From Dioscorea cayenensis subsp. rotundata (Eukaryota > Streptophyta > Magnoliopsida > Dioscoreales > Dioscoreaceae), in NCBI RefSeq assembly GCF_009730915.1, contig NC_052486.1, positions 20,613,589 through 20,677,588 of the forward strand: a stretch of 64,000 nt of DNA, read 5' to 3'. Below are positions 1 through 10,659 of the stretch, piece by piece; the first letter of the stretch is position 1, and the number at the start of each line of letters is the position of its first letter. The notes beneath the pieces were generated by a model. That model saw only the letters and a list, made by a program, of their open reading frames with translations, was not told where the DNA came from and made no database searches. Made by a program: the position numbers and the translations under genes.

Positions 1-3000
1 AAAATTTGATTCCCAAAACATCATCCGAAGGTTCAGAACTTTCCATATTCTCCTTCAATCCAACAGCAGAATGTGAAGCATTAGGTCCTGTGAATTAAGA
101 CAATAATAAGTCTACAACAACATTAGGCTGATTACTGTTCTTAGAGAACTTAAATAAATAAATAACAGTAACAAGGACAAATTCTCCTAATGAGCTGCAT
201 CGTGGGAAGAACTTGCACAAGGAAATATTTCAAAATGGAAACCAGACTCTGTCAGTAGATCTCCTCCCAATTCAATATCATAAAGGATATCATGACTCCG
301 AAAAATTGCAAACCACTCAAACAATAAATCTAGAAAACAATATTTAGCAGATACACAAAGTCTCGTGGACTACTAAGAGGAAAAATCAATGGTGCATGGA
401 GTATGGTTCTGACTAATAACATGCCAAAACAAGAAGAGAACATTAAAATGCAGAAAAGGGAAATAGGAAAGAAAATAAAATTATGCCTTGATTATTATCA
501 AATAGAGGAGTAAGTAAAAACAAGAAACAAATGAATATAAGCCAAGTTTTAGGTTTATAGAAATAAACCTTCTGCAAAAAATTTATGTTTGAGGACAGCA
601 AAAATTTCGAGCAAGAAATAGGCATCTGCTGCAGCATATGATATTTGCTCTTCAGTTAAAGGACGAAATGACCAATCACTGACTTGGAGTTCCTGGAGAA
701 AATAGAATCTTTCCATGATAAGGTGAAGATTTTACCTTCGAAAAAAAAAAACCCATGAGAAAAAGGTTCTACAATAATCCACTTTAACAACTCTTTAACA
801 ACAGAAATTTCAAAAAGAAGTAACATCCTGGCAAAAATTGTTCAACATGATAACTTAAGTTCATACACACTACATATCAAAGTCCACTAATAGAAACGTT
901 ACAAACCAAATCAAAGCAAAAGGCACCTAATGAAGTATGTTAAAGTAGTCAACCAAATAAATTCTATTTCAATTTACTCATTTAAAACTCACTGCAAGAT
1001 CAAGATGAAATTCTGTTGTTTACAAGTTACATCGAATGCCCATAATTATACACCTACCTTACCAAATGTCAGTGCAAACACGTCTGTTTCATGCATATCA
1101 TTGTGTTACAATAAAAATTACCTGAAAGGCCTTACAGTTGAGCCATTACATCAGAAGCAGAGGGGTACAAAGGGTCTTTTACTGTGACGTGACGGGGCTA
1201 AGTTGGATACTGGTCATAAAGAGGGAGATAAATAGGTGACTGGTCTTAAGAGGAAGACAGACAGACATGTGGCAGAAGGGGCATGGAGCTGTGAAGACTG
1301 ATAACATAAACCTGCACCAAATTTCAGAACCTAAGTGTGTAAACTCTCTCATTTTCCTGCTCATCTCCTTCATCCTTTTCATCTTCTGATCCTATATGCT
1401 TTGTTAAAGAGATCCCCAAAGCTTCCGTGGCTCTTGGATTTTCTCCTTTTGTACTCTTTTGTTGTTGAACTAAAACCTAACTCCAATGAATTCTTGTGTG
1501 ATTGTGGTTTGTTGATCATTAAACACTGATCTTGGGCCAACTTCACATTGCTTGTACATGTCATCCCACCCAACCAAATCAAAGAAGCACAGAGGTCTCA
1601 GTTGACAAAACATATCCAGCTCATCCGATGCATCCAACTCAAGTTGTTTCATTGTTGTAGAAATCTAGAAATCACACACTAGAGTATGGTCCATTTCAAA
1701 CCAATTGCTGCATCAGCTCAATAGGGTGTGCATTGTACATTTGCAATTCATTCTGAAAATCATGCATCAAAAGAGCTCCCAAATGGAAGCCACAATCCAA
1801 ATGCACAAGGGTAGCACTATTCACGCCCTATCCTTAAACCCACTAGTTTGTACTTTTCAACTACATATGAAAGAAAGGACAAATAGGAAAACAGCTTCAA
1901 TGGATTGATTAAGCACTTGTGATTCTAGTGAGTAAGAATTTCTCACACCAAATGAATTAGACGTATCATTACCTCACCGTTGATTTGAACTGCGCACGAT
2001 ATCAATATCAAGTAACTTCAAACCAAAAGAAGCCCAAAGCTATGGTCAGCCATGAGAATTTCATTTAGATGCTAAAGAATTTAGTCATGCAGAAAAATTT
2101 CATCTCTCCAATCCAACCTTTTGAGAAAAAATAAATTAAACCAGAAGGGCAATGGCTTTTCAGTGTGAAGAAGCAAACTTCAAAAAATGGAATGCCTACA
2201 TTTACATGATAATTTGGACAGAGTGATTGGCCATCTTGTACAAATTACCTTTTTTTATAAAAAAAAAAAAATGACATAGTAGGGTGTGTTTGATCGTGTA
2301 GTTACCTTGAGGCTAACCAAGGTCACACTAGGGCAGCCCAAAAAACCACCTCAATGTTATTCCACCAACATTCTTTTATAAGCTTTGATTAAACACCCAT
2401 CATTAGTAATTAATATTAAATTATATATTAATTAAACACCCATCATTAATTAGAAAATTAAATTTTAAATATTAAATTATTTATTTTCATTGGTATTACT
2501 TAAATAAAAGTTTAGTCAATGCATGATAAGAGTTATCTCCAAAACACTTTCAAATGACCAACCTTTAACCCCCTGTCATACACCAAACCTAAGACACACT
2601 TGCTATTTTTGTCAAAAGATTGTAAACAAGATTGTCAATTCCCAGTCCATTACAATGTTTTAGTTTCTTCCTCAAATATTAAGCATAGAGTACATAAACA
2701 CATTACTATCGGAATAGAAAGATAAAGACTAACTCTGAGGAAAGATAAAATGGTTCATGTAATCAAATCTGATAAGATCTTAGGTACATGACATCAACAA
2801 AAGATTATTAAATTAAAGAGACGCCCAACCTTGGACAGAGAAATATTGAGAATTTCTTCACATATGGTTGCCAAGCTTTTGGTCTCCCTAGGAAATCTTT
2901 TGCCCGCAATCTGGCATTTTAGAAGGTGATACACAGTGGTAATATCAAGAAAGGGTTCCACCTGCAACATGCAAAAATATGTACTTGTTACTAAAGCAAC

Positions 3001-4035
3001 AACCCTAGTCATTTAGCCATACAAAAGAATAATGGAATTTTACAATACTGGAAAAATAAATATTTTGCAACATCAGTATAACTTTCACACATAAAAATTT
3101 ATAGCACAACAACGGTTCTAGTGCTAGGAAATAAGGTTATATATGCTACTAAATTGGTAATCAGAAAAAAAAAATGATACAATGCACACGATGAACATAC
3201 ATTACTGCCACAATAATACAACCTCTTAACCAATTTTTCATTCATTTCACTAGTTTCATTTTTCTTTCTTTTTTATGTGAAAAGCAATAATAATAATATT
3301 ATTACTATCATTTAATCAAAATTGATAACCTAGAGTATGAAAAAAGCCAACAGAACAACAAATGAGCCATGCAAATGCAACTAAACAATATTCATGAAAC
3401 ATAAATGTCATAAATATTAACTCAACATTCAAGACAACCAAATTCAAATACAACATTCAAAGAGAAATTCTATCCAAGATAACAATTCAAAGGTTCTATC
3501 CCAAATAATTCTTTCCTAAATTTCATTTCTGCCCAAACTTGATGCCCAGGAATAAAAATCCAATTTTTAGCCTAAAATTCCAAAACAAAAAAGGGGCCAA
3601 AGAAAGAGGGATAACTCTATCAAAGCCCGGATCACATCCGTGCGAGCAAAAAGTAGAAGAGAGATACTGAAGGTCCTGCTTGAATCGAAATCCTAATTTC
3701 AAAACATTAGGATCGACAAACATAGTCTTGAGAAGCTCATATACTGAGCAGAACGGGACGGCGAGGAGGTCAACGAGGAAAACCAGTGACTCATCACTTC
3801 CGGGGAATTCGGACGGTGGGCGGTGTGCGATGCGGCAGGCGATCTGGAGGAGAGTGACGGCGGGGAACGACGGAGACGCGGGGGTGGGGCTGGAGGACAG
3901 GTGGGAGGGCTTCCACTCAGCGTCGAGGGCGACGATGGAGGAACTCTGGAGCGCCCATCGGAGGAGTGAGAATTCCGGCGAGTCGCAGGAGGTCACGAGG
4001 TGGGTCGGCACGGCGACCGGCGATGGCGATTCCAT
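1..4035 (-). CDS. DEDDy-type 3'-5' exonuclease domain protein (Mut-7/WRN-like), 5' part; continues past the left edge
   Basis: Four exons join in frame on the minus strand: 4035-3616, 2961-2830, 692-569 and 87-1 (partial). All introns are GT-AG; phases are 0, 0 and 1. The predicted protein starts MESPSPVAVP. Exo I is VALDAEW (D38, E40), an Exo II-like segment is LGFRFKQDL (D121), and Exo III is YAAAD (Y203, D207), i.e. a complete DnaQ/RNase D-like DEDDy catalytic set. Known: this fold removes nucleotides from RNA or DNA 3' ends with two metal ions. In plants such a domain is often followed by a Mut7-C RNase domain; here the frame leaves the window after about 29 more residues, so the C-terminus is unseen. 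Exon 1 is GC-rich, later exons are AT-rich. The start is the first ATG of the GC-rich frame. A Stowaway-like element sits about 390 bp upstream. Family call firm, exact orthologue (perhaps At5g24340-like) inferred. Confidence 0.85.
693..2829 (-). other. Intron 2 of the exonuclease gene (2.1 kb)
   Basis: No coding segment was found between the donor at 2829-2828 and the acceptor at 694-693. Around 2277-2600 the sequence turns very AT-rich and begins with a TIR-like run GGTGTGTTTGATCGTG, so a decayed MITE may lie there; no matching end or target duplication could be fixed. The rest looks unique and non-coding. Confidence 0.5.
2962..3615 (-). other. Intron 1 of the exonuclease gene
   Basis: AT-rich intron with GT donor at 3615-3614 and AG acceptor at 2963-2962. 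It joins FDR to VEPFLDIT in frame. No repeat or gene seen inside. Confidence 0.7.
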
Positions 4036-4425
4036 TCAAAAGCTAATGCCATAATCCCAGTTCATTGAGTTTTACATAGAATGATGGCCCATGATAATTA
4101 TGGGCTTGGCCGAGCCCAATCCAACAAAATTATGGGTTTGGGCTTGGACTAGACCAATTCAAAAAGTTTATGTTACCTCCCCACCCTGTGGAATAATTTT
4201 TTTTAATGTTTGGTTGGAGATAAACAAATGTGGGTGGAAAATTTTTATTTAAGTTGATGAAAGTTTGAGTTAATTAATATTAATTACAAAATAAATGTTT
4301 TTAATTAATGATAAGTGTTAATATTAATATTTTTTAAAAAATATTGTGTATATAAATACAGCGTAAAGAGATTGATTAGGATAGTTCTTGGACTCAGCTC
4401 CGCAGCCATTGGGTATGTATATATA
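4036..4425. other. Upstream region of the exonuclease gene, no gene seen
   Basis: About 390 bp of AT-rich sequence between the exonuclease start and the first transposon. GGGCTTGG and AGCCCAA motifs at about 4100-4150 resemble the GCCCA elements common in plant housekeeping promoters. No clear TATA box was assigned. Confidence 0.35.
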
Positions 4426-4933
4426 ATCCCTCCGTTCCTTTTTACTTACTCCCTCCGTTCTGAATTAGATGTCGTTTTAGCCATTTGCACAAGAATTAAG
4501 AACAACAATAAAGTTTCTTTACTTTTACAATAAAAATAAGTTAAATGACCAAACTACCCATTTTCTTGGGACTACAATTATACTTGAATATGAGATTCTC
4601 TTTTATAAATTTTTCCACCCAATTACTCCATCATTGGTATTTTTTTTTTTCTCTTTTCAAAATACTCTCTTTAAAAATCCATACTTTTCTCTTTATTAAT
4701 TGACATGTTTTACCACCAAAATTTTCATTTTAAAATTTTAAAAATCCATACTTTTCATTGTATAAAATTTCTTTCCACTAAATTTTAATTTAAAATTATG
4801 GATATGTATAATTCCCACCAAAACTTATCCTATAAAATAAAGCACCGGTAAGACAATGTTATCATTCAATGGATTTACATGAAATAGATTTAAATATAAA
4901 TGGAGATAGCCACAAAGGCAAGTAAAAATTCAA

Positions 4934-7003
4934 TTGTCAGATCTTAATGTTGATGCTACTACTATTATCGACCTTAATCTCGGTCCAAGTTCTTCAATAT
5001 TTGAGAAAACTTCATCAAATCATTTACGATTCGACTTGAACAAAGCACCATGTGAAGAAACCATAGAAGATTATACTCCTATAAATTTAAACTTGAATGG
5101 CTCAGATGCACTTAATGAAGCAACTTCAAATCTGGCAATAAAATTGCATCAGGAAACAAACTCGGATATTAGTAAGTATGTTAACTCTTCTTTACATATT
5201 ATTTTAAAAATTATTAATATGCTAGTGTAAACAAAGATTAAAATTAATAAGAATTTTTTATTTAAATTTAAATTTTTTTTTATGAATAAATTAACTTAGA
5301 ATTTTACTAGTTTGCTAGTGTAAACAAAGACATTATGATATAAACTATAATTGAGAGATAAGTCAATCTGTTATCAAATAAAAAAAGAGATTTATTTAAA
5401 TCAAAATTTTTATTTATGGATAAATTACCCATAATTTATCCATAAATAACTATTTTGATTTAAATAAATCTCTCTTTTTAATTTATCTTGCGGAGAGAGT
5501 ATGTATGATAAAAATAATATAGTTTTATTTAAATGATATGAGCCAAGTTTTATTTAAATTAAAAATAGTTTGCATGGTCCATGATAAAAATAAAGTTTTA
5601 TTTACTATTTTAGGATTAAAAAGGTTATTGTTTATTTATTTTATTTTATTTTAAGAATATCCTTATTTTTTAAAATTTTTCTAATAGAAGCAATCATGAT
5701 AATCAAAATGTGGAGCTGCCACAATCACAAAGCCATACAAGTGAAAAGATAAGTTTGAGTAATGAGCAACGTAGAGCTATATATGATATGCTTCTGCAGA
5801 AAATCATTGATGGAAAGCTATAAAAGAGGGTGACAACTACTGTAGCATCACTATTCTCTATTTCTATACATAATGTTCAATGCATTTGGAAGCAATCAAA
5901 AAGCTATGGTAGTACATCTCATAGAAAAATAGGAAATTGTGGTTGCAAAAGAATTCAAATTGACTTGACTAGATTGCAAAAGATCCCTTTACATAAACGA
6001 ACAACCCTTCAATCTTTATCATGTGCCATGAAAGTAAGCAAGACAAGATTGTTTCACCTTCTAAAGTCAAGTGCGATATGTCAGCATTCAAATGATATAA
6101 AACCTTTTCCTCAAGGAAGAAAATAAAACATCTAGACTACAATTTGCATATCAATGATTGAGGAAAGTAGCATGCCACATGATCCAACTTTTAAAGGAAT
6201 GTATAATGTTATTCATATTGATGAGAAATGGTTCTATATGACAAAAAAATCTAAAAATTACTACTTTCTACCTGATGAAGAAGATCCACCACGCAGTTGT
6301 AAAATCAAAAAATTTATTGGAAAAGTCATGTTTTTAGTTGCTATAGCTCGGCCAAGGTTTGATTCACAAGGTTCTGAATTTTTCTCAAGGAAATTGGCAT
6401 ATTTGATTTTGTCAAAAAAGAGGCAGCTAAAAGGGGTAGTGTTAATAGACCAGCAGGGACATTGGAGACTAAACCAATAGCTTCGGTAAATAGAGAAGTT
6501 GTAAGATGTTACTTGGTTGAGAAAGTATTGCCCGCCATCAAGGAAAAATGACCAAGAGAGGATCTAAGGAATCCAATATTCATTCAACAAGACAATGCAA
6601 GGCCCCATATCGATCATGATGATGATATGTTTCTCCAAGCTGCTGCATAAGATGGTCTTGATATTCATTTGTTGAATCAACTAGCAAACTCTCCAGATTT
6701 GAATATGTTAGACCTTTGGTTTTTTAGTGCTATTCAATCCTTACAATGTAAGGAGTCACCTAAATTGGTTGATGAACTTATTGATGCTGTTGTGAAGTCA
6801 TTCGATGCTTTTCCTATAGTGAAATCTAACCGTATATTTCTCACATTGCAATTGTGTATGATTGAAGTCATGAGAGCAAGGGGATCATAAAAATATAAAA
6901 TTCCACATATCAAGAAAGCAATGTTAGAACTTGAAGGAAATCTTTCTACTCAACTGAAATGCCCTTCTGCATTGGTAGAAGAAGTTCTCAATTATTTAAG
7001 CTA
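4934..7003 (+). pseudogene. Mariner-like transposase pseudogene
   Basis: Broken reading frames keep the order of a plant mariner transposase: a helix-turn-helix-like part (5719-6120), then VIHIDEKWFYMTKK (about 6205-6250, first catalytic Asp), QQDNARPH (about 6587-6612, second Asp) and NSPDLNMLDLWFF (about 6687-6728, third Asp region). Lesions include an in-frame TAA at 5821, a frameshift near 6120-6155, a TAA at 6648 and a TAA at 6888. A possible N-terminal piece at 4934-5175 is separated by an AT-rich intron-like stretch that itself holds a hairpin. Known: this family cuts and pastes at TA sites. With at least four lesions this copy cannot make a full protein. Confidence 0.85.
5381..5480. 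repeat. Long near-perfect hairpin inside the mariner element
   Basis: Two arms of about 45 bp are near-perfect inverted copies: AGAGATTTATTTAAATCAAAAT on one side and its complement on the other, with a few bases of loop around 5428. It may be a small nested MITE remnant or simple foldback DNA; no target duplication could be assigned. Confidence 0.7.
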
Positions 7004-7995
7004 AATGTAGAAGGATTCTTTGGTACAACATTGCAAAATCTAATCCTAAAAAAAGATGATTTTGTTCTTGCATCATAATGACTTGTACAGCTAATATTTT
7101 CAACTATTCAATATAAATCCTCAAGTCATTTTATAAAATATTTCATTTTCATCCATAAGCCAAAATGTGTAAGAAGATATGGCCTTAACATATTATCATA
7201 TTCAAGATTGTAGACAAATAGCATTTATATATATATCAACATAAATTAAAATAAAAATACACTAAACAATCCAGCGAGACATAAATAAGAGATGAATTTT
7301 TTTTTCCAAATAATCCTTAACTACTATTTGGATTATTTGGAAATAATCTAAAACGTCAACAAACTCAAAATCTAATTTTAACAACAAAAGCAATTACTAA
7401 AATAAAGTTGTTGCTCAATAAAAGTTTGGAAGATAAACTTTTAACATGACCTTAACAACTTCTTGCAATTCTTTCTCCTCAAAAACTTTTTCTCCTTCAT
7501 CAGGGAATTTGTTCAAGTCAAACTGAAAATTTGCTGGTACATTCAAGTTGAAACGTCATACATATTCTCTTTCTTCAACAATAACCTTTTCCCCCTGAAG
7601 CTTCTTCTCCTTGTCCAGAGGATTTGTTCAAGTGAAATCCAAGATCTGTTCGTACATTTAGGTCAAAACATGGTGTATCTTTGTTTTATTCTTTGGTAGA
7701 CATTATATCAAAATCAAATGAAGGTTTAGATCCCACAACTATGGAACATGGAGTCTTTACATCTTTTTATTTTCATTGTTGGTCTTTCACCTAAAACAAA
7801 GTTTATAAACAACATCTAATTCGGGACGGAGGGAGTATCTTGTTTTGGAGCTCTTCTTTGTTTTTACTTGTCACATTAGAAATTTTGTGAAGCATTAAAT
7901 AATTTTTTCCCAAATTTACCCTTTAATTTAATATACTTGTACAGTTTTGAATAAATTACAATCAACTAAGTATTAAATTATATACTCCACTTAGA

Positions 7996-9297
7996 GGGTG
8001 TTTGTTTGAGTGGATTTGAAAATCCTTAAATTTGAGAAATCATTTTTTTGTTTCTAAAGATTTGAATTTCTTTTGTTTTTTTAAATCCAAAAGTTATAGG
8101 ATTATGGAATTTGGCCAAAATGACCGAATTTCAAAATCCCATCCAAGGAATCCCTCAAATGACTTCACATGCAAGCATATATTAATTATATTAATTACTT
8201 ATAATATTTAAAATTTGAATTCATATTAATTATATTAATTAATATTAATTACACCATAATTATATTTTATAAAATATTAAATATAAAAATAATTAATATA
8301 TGATATTTTATTATAATAAAGGGAAAAGTACAAAAAAAACCCATGTGATTTCCGAGTTTTGCAAAATAAGGAATGAGAAATTTTTTTTTCGATTCTATGA
8401 TATGTGGTTTCCTAGATTTGCAAAAATGGGAAAAACCGTTATCTAGCAATTAACGGTGTTAACGCACAAGGGCAAAATCGTCATTTTATTTAAAAATCAA
8501 CTTATATAACATAAAAAAAATATATTTTTTAAATTTATTTCTCTTCCAAAATTTCACTAAACAAGAAAAAAAAACTTAAATTCCAAAAATCAAACAAAAT
8601 CATGTTGAAAAATCTTGTTTTTTAAGCCACATAGTGATTTTTTACATAAATAGACAATTTTGCCCCTGCCAAAATTGGAAAATTTAACGCCGTTAACGGT
8701 TTTTCCCTTTTTTGCAAATCTGGGAAACCACATATCATAGAATCGAAAAAAAAAATTCTCATTCCTTATTTTGCAAAACTCGGAAACCACATGGGTTTTT
8801 TTTGTACTTTTCCCTATAAAAAATTAAGTATATATTAATTATGTTAATTACTAATAATATTAATTACACTATAATTATATTTTATAAAATATTAAATAAA
8901 ATATAATTATAGTGTAATTAATATTAGTAATATAGTATATAATTGATATGTTATATTATATTAATTATTTTAATAAATAATTAATATATTATATTTTATT
9001 ATAATAAATTAAGTATATATAAATTATATTAATTACTCATAATATTTAAAATTTAAATTCATATTTACCTAAAGTTAAATGTATATTTTATAATGTATAT
9101 ATTAATTATTACATCAAACTAGACACATGTTTTTCAAATCCAAATTTACAAATCTCTCCAACCAAACACAAAATCATGTGATCCAGCATTATAAATACAT
9201 CCAACCAAACACTGGATTTGACTCTCCTGAATTTTCAAATCTAAGGATTTGTAAATACAAATCCACTGCATTTTCAACTACATTCAATCAAACGCTA
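7996..9297. mobile_element. MITE-like element with GTTTG-type TIRs (hAT or PIF/Harbinger type), carrying a nested MITE
   Basis: The left end GGGTGTTTGTTTGAGTGGAT and the reverse complement of the right end (AGCGTTTGATTGAATGTAGT) share most of about 28 positions, ending in TTGAAAAT. The interior is AT-rich repeat-like DNA. The target duplication is unclear, so the superfamily is not settled. Confidence 0.5.
8321..8814. mobile_element. Mutator-type MITE with TIRs of about 120 bp
   Basis: Both ends begin GGGAAAAGTACAAAAAAAAC, and the two terminal inverted repeats stay nearly identical for about 120 bp, through a stretch ending near AACGG. The flanks are 9-bp repeats with one mismatch (TATAATAAA at 8312-8320, TATAAAAAA at 8815-8823), as expected for Mutator-like insertion. 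No coding sequence inside. Internal ORFs on both strands are mirror images of the TIRs, not genes. Confidence 0.85.
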
Positions 9298-9434
9298 ATA
9301 GAGTTTTAAATATGGATAGTTTTGGAAAGTAATGGAATTTTTTATAAAACATAGGTAACCAACTAACTTTAATTAATTTTTCTTAATCGATGTGAATTAG
9401 GTAAATGTGACAAGTAAAAAGGAAGATGGGAGTA

Positions 9435-9637
9435 ATTCATAATTCGCTCACCATAAACTAACTATTGTTTTGCAGCAACATTGGTAAATTGTTGATATAT
9501 ATCCCCAAAATCATTGGTATATACTCCAAGAGTCTATACTGATGAATTTTCAATATGTTGTATAAAACTATGTTTCTAGAAGAATATACCAATAGTTTTT
9601 TGTTCCTTAGTGTAGATTATATGCCTATATCAATGGT
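9435..9637. other. Short spacer between transposons, nothing recognised
   Basis: Unremarkable AT-rich sequence between the Stowaway-like right end and the hAT-like left end. Confidence 0.4.
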
Positions 9638-10084
9638 CAGTGGTGGAACCAAGGGCGTCAGAAAGATCACTGGGAGGTTAGCTTTCGTCGGAGGCTCGGA
9701 GCTTGCGAAACAAATTTTCACTGAACTTCAGCGGCTTTAGCCCCCTCCCCTTGGGCGGCTGGGCCTTGGTCTTTGGACCTCAGTTGTGCTTGTGATGTGC
9801 TCTACAGCTCTGGCCAATCAATCACCATTGAGACATTGTGTCAAGATGTTGTGAAAGTGTGAGCTGTGAAGTGTGAAGTCTGGAGCCTTTGAACTCTGAA
9901 GCTTGGAGGAAAAATAAAGATGTTGAATTTTGGATCCATAATTCTGATTCTATAAGGTGAAAAATATTGTTATCTGGTTAGGGACTTAAACTTTGATCCG
10001 AGTCCAATACCCAAAATTGGCATACCCTCATTGGCTGAAAATCAAGCCTTTGTTTACTACTCAGCAGCTCACACTACAACAAAA

Positions 10085-10650
10085 ATCGCAATTTGCGACA
10101 CATTTTTGCGACACAAAAAATTAAAAATGTGCCGCAGATCATAATTTGCAACATAATCTGCAACACAATAAAATGTGTCGCGTTTCAGATGTCGCAAATA
10201 TTTGCGACACTTTTGAAGACTGTGTCGCAAAGTCTGCGACACAAAATAAAAATGTTGCAAATTTAATCGCAATTTATGAATCTTCTGAAACAATATTTGC
10301 CAATCAATTTGCAACGATATGCGACAATTTATTGCGACACAATTTCTGTGTCGCAATAAATGTTGCAACTATTTGAGCCTTTTTGCAACATTCTTTGCGA
10401 CTTATTTTGATTGTCGTAAAACTTTACGCGTCACAAATTGTGTTGCAAATATTGAGTCTTTTTGCAACAAATTTTGTGACCATTTTATTTGTCGCAAAAC
10501 TTTTTGTGTCGCAAATTATGTTGCAAATGTGTGATGTTTTGCAACAAAATTTGAGACACATTACGATTATTATAAATTGTTTCACAAATTATGTTGCATC
10601 TTGATGAGATATTCTGCAACACAATTTTATTGTCGCAAATTTTGTCGCAA
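10085..10650. repeat. Left subterminal repeat array of the CACTA element
   Basis: Dense copies of TTTGCGACA and TGTCGCAAA, with variants where GCGACA has become GCAACA, occur in both orientations. In En/Spm-like elements such arrays bind the element's own protein; that role is inferred here. The short ORFs in this stretch come from the repeat and are not genes. Confidence 0.8.
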
Positions 10651-10659
10651 ATTAATTAT

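Larger units (their letters stand above)
4449..7835 (+). mobile_element. Mariner-like element (plant MLE), 3.4 kb, with TIRs and TA target duplication
   Basis: Terminal inverted repeats begin CTCCCTCCGTTCTGAATTAG at the left; the reverse complement of the right end reads CTCCCTCCGTCCCGAATTAG, two mismatches in 20. The repeats continue through GATGTYGTTT. TA dinucleotides lie outside both ends (4447-4448, 7836-7837). Length and ends fit plant mariner-like elements such as the Soymar/Osmar group. The internal transposase is decayed, so the copy is probably not autonomous. Confidence 0.88.
4426..9432. mobile_element. Stowaway-like (Tc1/mariner) element, interrupted by nested insertions
   Basis: The left end (4426, ATCCCTCCGTTCCTTTTTAC) matches the reverse complement of the right end at 9432 (CTCCCATCTTCCTTTTTAC), and both are flanked by TA (4424-4425 and 9433-9434). 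The left half breaks at 4448 and resumes at 7838, where sequence ending in TTTTTACTTGTCACATT continues the usual Stowaway terminal sequence. The interruption is the mariner-like element. A further MITE pair lies between 7996 and 9297. The order of insertion is inferred from which element splits which. Confidence 0.6.

Noticed and set aside
8267..8790. Two mirror frames on the minus strand
   Set aside because: They are the two TIRs of the Mutator-type MITE read in the same direction, not genes.
9555..9740. 61-codon frame with a plausible hydrophilic end
   Set aside because: It begins in the spacer and runs through the hAT-like end; no motif and no splice context.
10069..10604. Four overlapping frames of 70-99 codons
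   Set aside because: Produced by the TTTGCGACA repeat; no protein-like composition.
10085..10650. CRISPR-like repeat arrays
   Set aside because: Copies are irregularly spaced, in both orientations, in plant DNA; they are transposon subterminal repeats.
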